A program made the translations under genes and the position numbers. The notes beneath the pieces were generated by a model. It was given only the letters and a program-made list of their open reading frames with translations, had not been told where the DNA came from and searched no databases. Below are positions 1 through 8,474 of a DNA stretch of 64,000 nt, piece after piece (within the stretch, counting starts at the first letter, position 1; the number at the start of each line of letters is the position of its first letter). The stretch is from assembly GCA_963753575.1 (NCBI GenBank), contig CAVWCR010000003.1, positions 1,426,001 through 1,490,000 of the forward strand, read 5' to 3'. The DNA comes from VAZQ01 sp963753575. Its GTDB lineage: Bacteria > Pseudomonadota > Alphaproteobacteria > Rhizobiales > Xanthobacteraceae.

Positions 1-647
1 TCGGGCAGGATCACGTGATCGTTGGCGTTGGCGAGCTTAAGCTTCTCGGCATAAAGCTGCGAGACGTCGGTGGTAAAGACGTCGCAGCGCCCTGACTCAT
101 AGGCCTTCACGGTCTCGTCCGCAGTCGAGAAGGCGATGATCTCGTAGCGCATGTTATTGGAGCGGAAATAGTCGCCGAGATTGAGCTCGGTCGTGGTGCC
201 GGTCTGCGCGCAGATCGAAGCGCCGTTGAGCTCGAGCGCCGAATTGACCTTGAGCGCCTTGCGCACCATGAAGCCCTGGCCGTCGTAATAGGTGACGCCG
301 ACAAAATTGAACAAGGCGTCGCGCGATAGCGTCCAGGTCGTGTTGCGCGAGAGCACGTCGATCTCGCCGGACTTGAGCGGCTCGAACCGATCCTTGGCCG
401 AGAGCGGCGTGTACTTCACCTTGGTCGGATCGTTAAAGATCGCCGCCGCGATGGCGCGGCAGAAATCGACGTCGAGGCCAGTCCAGACGCCCTTGTCGTC
501 GGGGTTGGAGAAGCCCGGCAGGCCCTGGCTGACGCCGCAGATGAGCGAGCCGCGGTCCTTTACCGCCTTGAGCGTCTGGGCGGCAGCCGGCCCGGCTGCG
601 AAACCAAGACCCAAAGCCAAGCCAAGCGTGAAAATCGCGCGTTTCAT
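1..647 (-). CDS. aapJ: General L-amino acid ABC transporter substrate-binding protein, C-terminus cut by window edge
   Basis: Periplasmic binding protein that delivers amino acids to an AapQMP-type ABC importer. The 215 visible codons start at an ATG (645-647 on the plus strand) followed by a Sec signal peptide (hydrophobic core TLGLALGLGFAAGPAAA). The mature part begins with the family pattern TLKAVKDRGSLICGV, then PGFS and a GLDVDFCRAIAAA stretch typical of cluster-3 binding proteins. The C-terminal roughly one third and any permease genes lie beyond base 1. The gene is divergent from the cystathionine beta-lyase gene, with about 355 bp between them. The family is clear; assignment to AapJ rather than another polar amino-acid binding protein is from sequence memory. 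Confidence 0.82.
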   Translation of the reverse strand, partial: MKRAIFTLGLALGLGFAAGPAAAQTLKAVKDRGSLICGVSQGLPGFSNPDDKGVWTGLDVDFCRAIAAAIFNDPTKVKYTPLSAKDRFEPLKSGEIDVLSRNTTWTLSRDALFNFVGVTYYDGQGFMVRKALKVNSALELNGASICAQTGTTTELNLGDYFRSNNMRYEIIAFSTADETVKAYESGRCDVFTTDVSQLYAEKLKLANANDHVILP

Positions 648-1002
648 GGAGCAGCCCCTGCGGTTGTTCATCGTTGCGATGGCGTGGCCCTGGGTCTTGG
701 CTAAGTCCTGCCGAAATCGTCGCCGCCGCCCGGCAAGCGCGCGCCCGTTGTAGCCCCGCTCATTCGCCCGCATCTGAGAACGATTGCGCATCGTGGTCAA
801 GGGGTTGACGCCCGCGTGCGACGCCGCCGTTATTGCGGCGTGCAAGTTGCCGCACCCGCGACACAAACGCCGGCAGCCGGAAGGCGACGGGGACCCTATG
901 AGGCAAGATTTATCGCTGATAACTGCGAGATTCTTGGGCAGTCACCATTAACCTATCGAGAGATATTGTGCCGGAAGTCTCCGCCCCACGAAGGAACAAG
1001 CC
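648..1002. other. Divergent intergenic region, no gene
   Basis: About 355 bp between the aapJ-like and metC-like start codons. It should hold both promoters. Reading frames that cross it have the arginine/alanine-rich composition of antisense frames and no credible domain. The metC-proximal half is less GC-rich (around 905-965). No riboswitch fold or strong operator was recognised. Confidence 0.5.
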
Positions 1003-2202
1003 ATGACAAGAAAATCCGAGGGCGGCGCCTCGCTGCCACTGCGACACGCGACCCGCTTTATCACCGGCGGGCGCGACCCGTTCGCTCAGTACGGCTACGT
1101 CAATCCAGCAGTTTATCACGCCTCGACCCTGCTTTATCGGTCCGCCGAGGACTTCTTGGCCCGCCGCGCCCGCTATCACTATGGGCGCCGCGGCACGCCC
1201 ACGACGGAAGCGCTCTGCGGCGCCCTTGCAGAACTGGAAGGCCCCGCCTGCGCCGGGGTCGCGTTGCTGCCGTCAGGGCTCGCCGCGGTCTCGGCCGCGC
1301 TCCTTTCGACACTCAAAGCGGGCGATCACATTCTTGTCACCGACAGCGTCTACGAGCCCACGCGCAGATTCTGCGACGGTATCCTGGCCCGCTACGGTGT
1401 CGGCACCACATATTTCGATCCGCTGATCGGCGCCGGCATTGCCGCGCTGATCGAGCCCAACACCCGCGCCGTCTTTCTGGAATTGCCGGGCTCGCTGTCG
1501 TTCGAGATCCAGGATGTACCAGCGATCGCGGCCGCCGCCCACGCCCGCGGCGCCGTCGTGCTGATGGACAATACCTGGGCAAGCCCGCTCTATTTCCGGG
1601 CGCTGGAGAAGGGCGTCGATCTCGCCATCCAGTCCGGCAGCAAGTACATCGGCGGTCATTCCGATCTCATGCTTGGCACCGCGTCAGCCAACACAGCGGC
1701 ATGGCCGGCGCTGATCAAGACGGTTTACGGCATGGGCCTTTGCGTCGGGCCCGACGACATGTATCTCGGCCTGCGCGGATTGCGCACCATGGGGATACGG
1801 CTGGCGCAGCACCACACGGCCGGCCTTGAAGTGGCGCGCTGGCTGGAAGCGCGGACCGAAGTGTCGCGCGTGCTCCATCCGGCACTGCCAAGCCATCCCG
1901 GCCATGCCATCTGGGAGCGCGACTTCAGCGGCGCCTGCGGCCTGTTCAGCATCGTGTTCAAGCCCGTGCCGCAGCCGGCCGTGTTCGCGTTCATCGACGC
2001 GCTGTCGCTGTTCGGCATCGGCGCGTCCTGGGGCGGTTATGAGAGCCTTATCATTCCGTTTGACTGTGCCGACGTGCGCACGGCAACGCGCTGGGCGCCG
2101 GGCGGGCCGACGGTGCGCTTTCACATCGGGCTCGAAGATGTCGCCGACCTGATCGGCGACCTTGAGCGCGGCTTCGCCGCCATGGCAGCGGCGCAGCAGT
2201 AG
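1003..2202 (+). CDS. metC: Cystathionine beta-lyase (PLP-dependent, Cys/Met metabolism family)
   Basis: Cytoplasmic PLP enzyme that cleaves cystathionine to homocysteine, pyruvate and ammonia in methionine synthesis. At 399 aa it has the usual family length. The N-terminal YHYGRRGTPTTEAL segment binds PLP phosphate from the neighbouring subunit. MDNTWASPLYF carries the PLP-ring aspartate, and SGSKYIGGHSD contains the Schiff-base lysine at about residue 214. The ATG follows an AAGGA ribosome-binding site at about 8 bp. It stands alone, convergent with the LPS operon. Cystathionine gamma-synthase/lyase relatives share these motifs, but the SKYIGGHSD context and overall match favour MetC. Confidence 0.88.
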   Translation: MTRKSEGGASLPLRHATRFITGGRDPFAQYGYVNPAVYHASTLLYRSAEDFLARRARYHYGRRGTPTTEALCGALAELEGPACAGVALLPSGLAAVSAALLSTLKAGDHILVTDSVYEPTRRFCDGILARYGVGTTYFDPLIGAGIAALIEPNTRAVFLELPGSLSFEIQDVPAIAAAAHARGAVVLMDNTWASPLYFRALEKGVDLAIQSGSKYIGGHSDLMLGTASANTAAWPALIKTVYGMGLCVGPDDMYLGLRGLRTMGIRLAQHHTAGLEVARWLEARTEVSRVLHPALPSHPGHAIWERDFSGACGLFSIVFKPVPQPAVFAFIDALSLFGIGASWGGYESLIIPFDCADVRTATRWAPGGPTVRFHIGLEDVADLIGDLERGFAAMAAAQQ

Positions 2203-2305
2203 GGCGCAGTAGTGGTTAGTCTCAGGCCAGTGCCCCGCTTGCGAAGTTTCCAACCGAGTTTGCCGCAGGTGTTGTAGGAACTTCAGATCGGCGGCACTAG
2301 GCTGG

Positions 2306-2641
2306 TCACGCTGCCGCCTGTGGCGCCCGCCTGCGATCACGCAGCTCGAAATAGAGATTACGTAGATAGACGAACACGCCGAACGACTGGCCGAGGATAA
2401 ACACCGGGTCGCGAATGTAGAGCGCGTAGACGAGCAGCAGCATGCCGCCGCCGATCGAGAAGAACCAGAAGGCGATTGGCATCACCATCTTGCCCGCGCG
2501 CTCGGAGGCGATCCACTGCACGACGAAGCGCATCGTGAACAGGATCTGCGCGAGGTAGCCGAGCGCCACCCACCATTGGAATTTCTGCACGAACACTTCG
2601 TGCAGATAGGTGCCGATCTCTTTCGATAGATCAATGAGCAT
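2306..2641 (-). CDS. Small LAB_N (lipid A biosynthesis N-terminal domain) membrane protein, RgtF-like
   Basis: A 111-residue inner-membrane protein with about three hydrophobic helices (residues 22-43, 52-74 and 77-95). It carries the QWIASERAGKMVMPIAFWFFSIGG signature region of the LAB_N family (first described at the N-terminus of some LpxB proteins). Proteins like this sit beside GT2 polyprenyl-phosphate sugar transferases. The start overlaps the 3' end of the GT2 gene by 11 bp, so the two are probably translationally coupled. In rhizobia a GT2 plus small membrane partner (RgtE/RgtF) makes dodecaprenyl-phosphate galacturonic acid; that parallel is inference from gene order. Confidence 0.8.
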   Translation of the reverse strand: MLIDLSKEIGTYLHEVFVQKFQWWVALGYLAQILFTMRFVVQWIASERAGKMVMPIAFWFFSIGGGMLLLVYALYIRDPVFILGQSFGVFVYLRNLYFELRDRRRAPQAAA

Positions 2642-3377
2642 CGCGCTTTACCTCCGAAACTTCCGGTACGCGCCGCTTGCGGCGAATGAGCCACCACACG
2701 CCGGCGAGATCGAGGATGCCAACCCATAGCCGGTCCCACAGGCCATAGTTGGAAACGCCGGCGCCGCGCGGCCGGTCGACCACATCCACGTAGCCGATCT
2801 CATAGCCCTCGCGCCGAACGAGCGCCGGCAGGAACCGGTGCAGGCCATCGAAGTAGGGCAGCGACAGGAACACGTCGCGCCGGAATGCCTTGAGCCCGCA
2901 GCCAGTGTCGCGCGTGCCGTCGCGCAGCACGGCACCGCGCACCCCATTGGCGATGCGCGACTGGAACTTCTTGAAGCCGGTGTCCTTGCGGCCGACGCGC
3001 TGACCGGCGACCAGTCCGATGCGCGGACCGGCATTGAGCACGCGCAAGAGCTCGGGAATGAAAGCGGGATTGTTCTGGCCATCGCCGTCGAGCGTGACCA
3101 CGACGGGCGCGCGCGCCTGGGTTACGCCAGTACGCACCGCCGCAGACTGCCCGCAGGATTGGGCGTGCCTGACCTGCCGCAACCAAGGGCGGCTCGCCAT
3201 CAGTTCGCGCAGCTCCGCCTCGGTGGCGTCGGTCGAGCCGTCATTGACGTAGACGATCTCAAAGCCGTCCTTGAGCGCGGCCGCGATCTCGGCCACGAGG
3301 GGCGCAATGTTGCCGGCCTCGTTACGCACCGGAACCACGACCGAAACGGCCGGCGTCGCCTCACTTGGTTGGTTCAT
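2631..3377 (-). CDS. GT2 family glycosyltransferase, polyprenyl-phosphate sugar synthase (DPM1/ArnC/RgtE-like)
   Basis: A 248-aa GT-A glycosyltransferase expected to load a sugar onto undecaprenyl or dodecaprenyl phosphate at the cytoplasmic face. Visible motifs are VVPVRNEAGNI at the N-terminus, YVNDGSTDAT, the metal-binding LDGDGQN and the GLKAFRR acceptor region. No long C-terminal transmembrane pair is present, so it resembles DPM1/RgtE more than full ArnC. An upstream extension of the frame lacks family similarity, so the ATG at 3377 is chosen. It lies third in the operon between PAP2 and LAB_N genes and should feed the ArnT-like transferase encoded first. Confidence 0.85.
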   Translation of the reverse strand: MNQPSEATPAVSVVVPVRNEAGNIAPLVAEIAAALKDGFEIVYVNDGSTDATEAELRELMASRPWLRQVRHAQSCGQSAAVRTGVTQARAPVVVTLDGDGQNNPAFIPELLRVLNAGPRIGLVAGQRVGRKDTGFKKFQSRIANGVRGAVLRDGTRDTGCGLKAFRRDVFLSLPYFDGLHRFLPALVRREGYEIGYVDVVDRPRGAGVSNYGLWDRLWVGILDLAGVWWLIRRKRRVPEVSEVKRDAH

Positions 3378-3432
3378 GGTCTCCGGCTCGCGGGTCTTAC
3401 CCAGCCTGCGCGTCGCGCTTGGCGCGAGCTTC

Positions 3433-4275
3433 TTATGGGGCGGCGAGGCTGCGGGCAACCCTCTTGATGCGTGCCCAGGAGGGCCCCGGCAGGGTATGAA
3501 CAACACCATTTGCGTCGGCCGCAAAGCCGAGGCGGCGCGCCGCGAACCAGTTGCGCACCATGAGCGCACCGGCCGTTCCGACGATCGCGCCCGCAATGAC
3601 GTCGCTCGCAAAGTGGGCATCGAGCGCGACACGGCTCACGGCGATCACGACCGCATAGAACAGCATGAGGGCGCGTAGCCGTGGCCATAGCAGCGTGACC
3701 GCAACTGCCGCCGCGAATGCGGTCGTGGCGTGCCCCGACGGCAGGCTGGCATAGCTCGCCCGCCAGACCATCGGCAGATAGAGAAACGGGTCGGTCTGTT
3801 CGCCGACGAAGGGACGCGCGCGCCCGATCACGCGTTTGATCACGGTGACGAACAGGCTTGGGGCCGCAATCGCGACGAACAAGAACCCGACGCGCACCGC
3901 GACCGCGGCGAGCACGAGCCTGTGGATCGGCGCCAGCGCCGGCGACGCCACCAGCGCGATCGCGAGCAGCAGCGCGCCGGTCGGCCACAGGAACCATCCG
4001 GACTTGCCGAAGTCGGTCACGAACGCGAAGGTGGCGTGGACCCACGACGGCAGACGCCGCGCCGACTGCGCGAGCGCGGCATCGGCGAACACCATGGTCA
4101 CCGCAACGACAAGCAACGCCGCCACAAGCCCAGCCGCACGCAGTCCCCTGCTGCGCGCTGCCGCGAGGCGCGGCGGTCGCGCAACCGCGGTCGCAGCCAC
4201 GCCGAGGTTGGTGCGGACCCATCGTGACCACGAGGCGGCGCCTTGCGCACCCGTCGTTCCGCCGGTCACGCTCAT
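3433..4275 (-). CDS. PAP2-family membrane phosphatase
   Basis: A 280-aa integral membrane phosphatase with the three PAP2 signature blocks: KRVIGRARP, SLPSGHATTAFA and SRVALDAHFASD. These supply the phosphate-binding Lys/Arg, the general acid His and the nucleophilic His. There are about five or six hydrophobic segments, and the basic N-terminal 40 residues look cytoplasmic. Family members dephosphorylate undecaprenyl pyrophosphate, phosphatidic acid or lipid A (LpxE/LpxF). The ATG overlaps the stop of the upstream ArnT-like gene (ATGA), so the substrate is most likely a polyprenyl-phosphate carrier or lipid A phosphate handled by this operon; which one cannot be read from sequence. Confidence 0.87.
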   Translation of the reverse strand: MSVTGGTTGAQGAASWSRWVRTNLGVAATAVARPPRLAAARSRGLRAAGLVAALLVVAVTMVFADAALAQSARRLPSWVHATFAFVTDFGKSGWFLWPTGALLLAIALVASPALAPIHRLVLAAVAVRVGFLFVAIAAPSLFVTVIKRVIGRARPFVGEQTDPFLYLPMVWRASYASLPSGHATTAFAAAVAVTLLWPRLRALMLFYAVVIAVSRVALDAHFASDVIAGAIVGTAGALMVRNWFAARRLGFAADANGVVHTLPGPSWARIKRVARSLAAP

Positions 4276-5990
4276 CGCGGCGCTCCCGAGCGGAAGACCG
4301 CGATGATGGCCGATTTGCCGGTGCCGAGATTGAACGCCTCGATGCGGCTCACCGGCGTATAGAGCAGGCCGATGGCGTCGGCGCGCTGCCCGAAGCTGCG
4401 CTCCTGCCGCAGTTCGACAAAGGCGAAGCGGCATTCGCCGCCATGCAGGAAGTCGGCGACGCCGGCCGCATCGGTCAGGCGCGTCGCCGTGCCGGCAAGG
4501 AAGACAAGACTCGGCTCGTGATAGCCCGAGGAAGCCGCGAGCGGCTGCCGGCACCCGCTCTCGCGTAGGATCTTCGCCAGCGCCATGCTCGGGAACACCG
4601 ATGTGAGCGCCGGCACCACCAGACCGAATAGCGCAAGCGCAAGCAGCAGCGAAGCCGAAGCGGCGCGCAACAACGAATGCTCAGGCCCGTCGGCATCGTA
4701 GAGCCGCCAGGCGAGGAGCCCCATCACCACGGCGCCGCCGATCACCGGCCAGACCAGCAAGCCGAACTGCCGTCCAACGACGAGCAGCACCAGGAGGCCC
4801 GCAATGCCGGCCATGAGCGGAATCAGGAACCACCAGATCGTGGCGTTCGTCAGCCAGCGCTTGGGCGAGAGCGAGCGGGCGTCGACGAAACCGGCGAGCA
4901 GGATCGCAATCGCCGGATAGATCGGCAGTACGTAGTGCGGCAGCTTGGTCACCACGAGCTCCAGCAACAGCCAGGACGGCAGCACCCAGGCCAGCAGGAA
5001 CTTGGCGCCGGGCTCGCGTCGAACTGCCCATATCGCCGGCACCGCGGGGCCGGTCAGCATCGCGCCCGGAAAGAACGTCACCCAGAACAGCAGCAGATAG
5101 AACCCGGGCGGCGCGCCGTGCGACTCCTGCCCGCTCGCGATCTTCGACAGCAGGTCGCGCCCAATCGATTCCGAGAAGAAGCTTTCACCCGATCGCTGGA
5201 TGATGGCGATAAACCAGGGCAGCACCAGAAGCGCGAACCACACGACGCCGACGAGCGGCCGCAGCGTCAGCATCCAGCGCGCCGAGCGGTCGACGATCGC
5301 AAGCGTCACGGCGGCGAATCCGACGAACATGAGGATCACCGGCCCCTTGAGCAGCACGCCGGCGGCAAGCGCCGTCCAGAAAATCGCCGGCAGCGTCCAG
5401 GACGTGCGCGCGTCGATCGTCCGGCGCTGCTCGGGCAGGTACACGCGCCCCATCGCCCCCATGGCGGCCACGACGGTCGCGAGCAACATCGCGTCGGTCT
5501 TCGCGATGCGACCCTCGACGCTCAGGAGCAGGCAGGACGCCATCATCAGGCCGGCGAGCACGGCGGCGCGCCGCGAAACGAAGGCGAGCGCCGCCCAGTA
5601 GGTCAGCAACACGGCCGCAATCGCGCCAATGAGCGAGGGCAGGCGATAGAGCCAGATGGTGCCGAGCGCCTGCGGGACGCCGAGCGCCCGACCGGCCTTC
5701 ACGAAGCCGGCCTGCAGCCAATAGATTCCGACCGGCTTCTTGTAGCGGACAACGTCCTGGAACCGGATATCCACATAGTCGCCGGTCTCGATCATCTGCT
5801 TGGTGGCTTGCGCGAAACGCGACTCGTCACGATCGGTCGGCGGAATCGAGAAAAAGCCGGGCAGGATGCTGATCAGCGTCACCACCAACAGCACGGCCAG
5901 CGCGTGCGCGTGCGAGCGCGTCGCGAAATCGGCGACCGCCTCGAGGCTGCGCGGAGTGTCCTTGCGCTGTTCGCCGGTGGTAACCGCCAT
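4272..5990 (-). CDS. ArnT-like polyprenyl-phosphate-dependent glycosyltransferase (GT39/GT83)
   Basis: A 572-aa polytopic GT-C enzyme, first gene of the operon. After a cytoplasmic stub comes a transmembrane helix and the periplasmic loop DRDESRFAQATKQM, whose acidic pair is the catalytic/metal site in ArnT relatives. The YKKPVGIYWLQ motif follows, then about eleven more hydrophobic helices and a soluble C-terminal domain. Such enzymes move a sugar from a polyprenyl-phosphate donor to lipid A or LPS core. The donor would be made by the GT2/LAB_N pair. The ATG at 5990 has AGGACA upstream; a longer frame back to 6068 is proline-rich and unlikely. Confidence 0.87.
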   Translation of the reverse strand: MAVTTGEQRKDTPRSLEAVADFATRSHAHALAVLLVVTLISILPGFFSIPPTDRDESRFAQATKQMIETGDYVDIRFQDVVRYKKPVGIYWLQAGFVKAGRALGVPQALGTIWLYRLPSLIGAIAAVLLTYWAALAFVSRRAAVLAGLMMASCLLLSVEGRIAKTDAMLLATVVAAMGAMGRVYLPEQRRTIDARTSWTLPAIFWTALAAGVLLKGPVILMFVGFAAVTLAIVDRSARWMLTLRPLVGVVWFALLVLPWFIAIIQRSGESFFSESIGRDLLSKIASGQESHGAPPGFYLLLFWVTFFPGAMLTGPAVPAIWAVRREPGAKFLLAWVLPSWLLLELVVTKLPHYVLPIYPAIAILLAGFVDARSLSPKRWLTNATIWWFLIPLMAGIAGLLVLLVVGRQFGLLVWPVIGGAVVMGLLAWRLYDADGPEHSLLRAASASLLLALALFGLVVPALTSVFPSMALAKILRESGCRQPLAASSGYHEPSLVFLAGTATRLTDAAGVADFLHGGECRFAFVELRQERSFGQRADAIGLLYTPVSRIEAFNLGTGKSAIIAVFRSGAPR

Positions 5991-6096
5991 CGTCCCCGCT
6001 GTCCTGGCTAAGGAATTGCCGGACCATAGAGAATTAGGCGGCAGGGGGAAAGGACGCGGCGGCAACACTTGCCGCCCAAATGCGGGCCTGTGTAAA

Positions 6097-8271
6097 CTAC
6101 TGCAACCGCACCATCACGCTGTCGGTTGCGCCGGCGCCGTCGATCACGGTGAGCCGCACGAAACCGGGGCCTCCCGGAGCGAAAAACAACGTCCGGCGGC
6201 CCGCATGCGCCTTCGGGAGCGGCATGCCGTTGACCAGCACGGTAAGCGCCCCGGAACCGCCTGCGACCTTAAGGGCAATCGGCTCGGGCTTGCCGCCCTC
6301 GCCGCTTTCGAGCTCGAGCCGAGCGCCGTTGGGCGGGAACATGATACGCAGCGATGGCGCGGCGCCCTCGCCGCTGCCGCGGAACCGCTGTAGCGGCGGC
6401 GGAAGCTTTGCGGTCGTCGCAACCAGCGCTCCTGGCGGCCTGGGCGGCAGGCTAGCGGGTAGCTTGCCGGTGCGCGCAAATGCATCGAACAGGATTGGCG
6501 CGGCCGCCCCGCGCCCATTGAGGCCGGGCACCGGCGCCCCGTCGGGCCGGCCGACCCATACCCCGATCGTGCGCTTGCCGTCGAAGCCGATCGCCCAAGC
6601 ATCGCGATAGCCGTAGGACGTTCCAGTCTTGAAGGCGATGCGGCCACCGGTGGCGTTAGCGGGCGGCGGCGTGCCGAGGAGCACATTGGCGATCTGCCAG
6701 GCTGCAGCCTTATCGAACAAGCGGCGCGGCGTTTCCGCCGGCCTATCGGCCGTCATGCGCTCGATCGGAGTGATCGTGGTGCCGAGCCGCGCAATCCCGG
6801 CATAGAGCATGACAAGATCGGAGAGCCGCACGCCGACGCCGCCAAGCCCCATCGCGAGGCCCGGGACTTCCCCCTTCGGCAGCACCAGCGCGCCGCCCGC
6901 CTGCTCGAGGCGCGCGGTGAAGCGGCTCGCGCCGACCTTATCGAGCACTGCGACCGCCGGCACGTTCAAGGATAGCTGCAAGGCCTTGCGCACCGTCACG
7001 GTGCCCTGGAACGTGAGATCAAAATTTTCCGGCGCATAGCTGCCGTAGCGGGTCGGCCGATCCTCGATCAGCGTCTCGGGATGGATGAGCCCGTCCTCGA
7101 TGCCCAGCCCATAGATGAACGGCTTGAGCGTCGAGCCGGGCGAGCGCAGCGCTGCCGTCATGTCGACCTGGCCGGCGCGCGTCGCATCGAAATAGTCGGC
7201 CGAAGCGACACGCGCGATGACCTCGCCGCTTTCGTTATCGAGCGCCATGATCGCAACCGACATGCTCGGCCCGAGCGCGCGGGCGCGATCACGCGCGAGA
7301 TCCTCGAGGTTCTTCTGCAGCGTGGCCTCGATGGTCAGGCGATGGATGCGCCGCTCGGGCGCCGCCGCAACCGCAGCGTCAGCCGCATGCGGCGCCAGCA
7401 TCGGCATCGGACGGCGGCCGGCCGGCACCGGCGCGAGCCGCGCGCGCCTGACTTCGTCAGCCGGCACGATGCCGGCCGCCGCCACCCGATCGAGCACGCG
7501 GTCACGCGCATTGCGCGCCGCGCTAACAAAACGGTCCGGACGACGCCCCTCGGGCGACTGCGGCAGCGCGACCAGCAGCGCGGATTCCGCAAGGCTCAAG
7601 CGGTGCGGCTCCTTGCCGAAGTAGGCAAGCGAGGCGGCACGGATGCCTTCGAGATTGCCGCCGTAGGGTGCGAGGCTGAGATAGAGCGCCAGGATCTGAT
7701 CCTTGCTGAGCGCACGCTCGAGCTCGATCGCGCGCACGATCTGGCGCAGCTTGGCTGCGAGCGATCGTTCGGTGCGCGGCTCGAGCAGGCGCGCGACCTG
7801 CATGCTGATGGTTGAGGCGCCCGACACGATGCGGCCGTTGAACACGAGCTGGCCGAACGCGCGGCCAAGCGCCAACGCATCGACGCCATGGTGTTGCGCG
7901 AAGCGCTTGTCTTCGTACGCGAACAGGATGTCGAAGAAGCGCGGGTCGACGTCGGCGCGCGTCGCCGGCAACCGCCAGCGCCCTTCGGGTGTCGTGTAGG
8001 GGCGCAGCAGCCGCCCGTCGCGATCGAGAACGAGCGTGGAATAGGCCAGCCCCTCCCCGCGCGGCGCCGGGCCAAGGGAGATGACCCACGCGGTGGCGGC
8101 GAGCGCCAGCGCCAAACCGGCCCCAGCCATCCCGAGACCCAACGTGCGAAGACGCGCGCCCCACGGTTCCCTCCCCCCTCGTGGGGGAGGGACAGGGAGG
8201 GGGGTGACGACAAATTCCGAATCTGCCGCCACCCTCAGTCCAAGATCGCTGTCGGATCCATGCGTTGGCAT
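6097..8271 (-). CDS. pbpC: Penicillin-binding protein 1C, bifunctional transglycosylase/transpeptidase
   Basis: Peptidoglycan synthase anchored by one helix (residues about 48-68). The GT51 domain has catalytic Glu120 in YEDKRF and the SGASTISMQVARL motif. The transpeptidase domain has nucleophile Ser380 in STLK, SLN at 434-436 and KTGTS at 548-552. The last ~90 residues are the immunoglobulin-like BiPBP_C domain typical of PBP1C. It is encoded just downstream of the alpha-2-macroglobulin gene, the usual pbpC/yfhM pairing. Oddity: residues about 22-36 are encoded by a GC-rich palindromic repeat also found at 8359-8399, so the native start may instead be the internal ATG at 8130. Confidence 0.92.
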   Translation of the reverse strand: MPTHGSDSDLGLRVAADSEFVVTPLPVPPPRGGREPWGARLRTLGLGMAGAGLALALAATAWVISLGPAPRGEGLAYSTLVLDRDGRLLRPYTTPEGRWRLPATRADVDPRFFDILFAYEDKRFAQHHGVDALALGRAFGQLVFNGRIVSGASTISMQVARLLEPRTERSLAAKLRQIVRAIELERALSKDQILALYLSLAPYGGNLEGIRAASLAYFGKEPHRLSLAESALLVALPQSPEGRRPDRFVSAARNARDRVLDRVAAAGIVPADEVRRARLAPVPAGRRPMPMLAPHAADAAVAAAPERRIHRLTIEATLQKNLEDLARDRARALGPSMSVAIMALDNESGEVIARVASADYFDATRAGQVDMTAALRSPGSTLKPFIYGLGIEDGLIHPETLIEDRPTRYGSYAPENFDLTFQGTVTVRKALQLSLNVPAVAVLDKVGASRFTARLEQAGGALVLPKGEVPGLAMGLGGVGVRLSDLVMLYAGIARLGTTITPIERMTADRPAETPRRLFDKAAAWQIANVLLGTPPPANATGGRIAFKTGTSYGYRDAWAIGFDGKRTIGVWVGRPDGAPVPGLNGRGAAAPILFDAFARTGKLPASLPPRPPGALVATTAKLPPPLQRFRGSGEGAAPSLRIMFPPNGARLELESGEGGKPEPIALKVAGGSGALTVLVNGMPLPKAHAGRRTLFFAPGGPGFVRLTVIDGAGATDSVMVRLQ
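8166..8206 (-). repeat. 41-bp GC-rich palindromic repeat, copy A, inside the pbpC reading frame
   Basis: Reading the minus strand, this stretch matches 8359-8399 on the plus strand at 39 of 41 positions. Its core is a C-run/G-run palindrome able to form a hairpin. Here it is translated as part of the PbpC N-terminus. The two copies point towards each other with 152 bp between them. Confidence 0.8.
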
Positions 8272-8358
8272 CGCAGATTGCTTTTAGGCACTGCTGTTGA
8301 TGTTGAGGGAAGAAGCTGCTGCCGCGTGCGACGCCGTTGCAAGTCCGACGCTCGCAGC

Positions 8359-8399
8359 CACCCCTCTCCCTGTCCCTCCCCCACAAGGGGGGAGGGAAC
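8359..8399 (+). repeat. 41-bp GC-rich palindromic repeat, copy B, between the A2M stop and pbpC start
   Basis: Second copy, in the 203-bp gap between the alpha-2-macroglobulin stop and the pbpC start. It is inverted relative to copy A. Such dispersed palindromes are common in intergenic DNA of this bacterial group. The hairpin could act on mRNA stability or termination between the two genes. Confidence 0.75.
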
Positions 8400-8474
8400 G
8401 TTGTGGGACTGCTCTTCGCATCGCCCAACCTGCGTCCGCTCGACCGTCGTTGTGCTTTAATCGTCGCATTCGTC

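Noticed and set aside
816..1829. A 337-codon open frame overlapping the metC-like gene in another frame
   Set aside because: Arg/His/Ser-rich shadow composition, no domain, and the overlapping frame has a clear PLP enzyme with catalytic motifs.
4677..6011. A 444-codon frame antisense to the ArnT-like gene
   Set aside because: Gln/Arg/His-rich shadow with no family pattern; the opposite strand has a coherent membrane glycosyltransferase.
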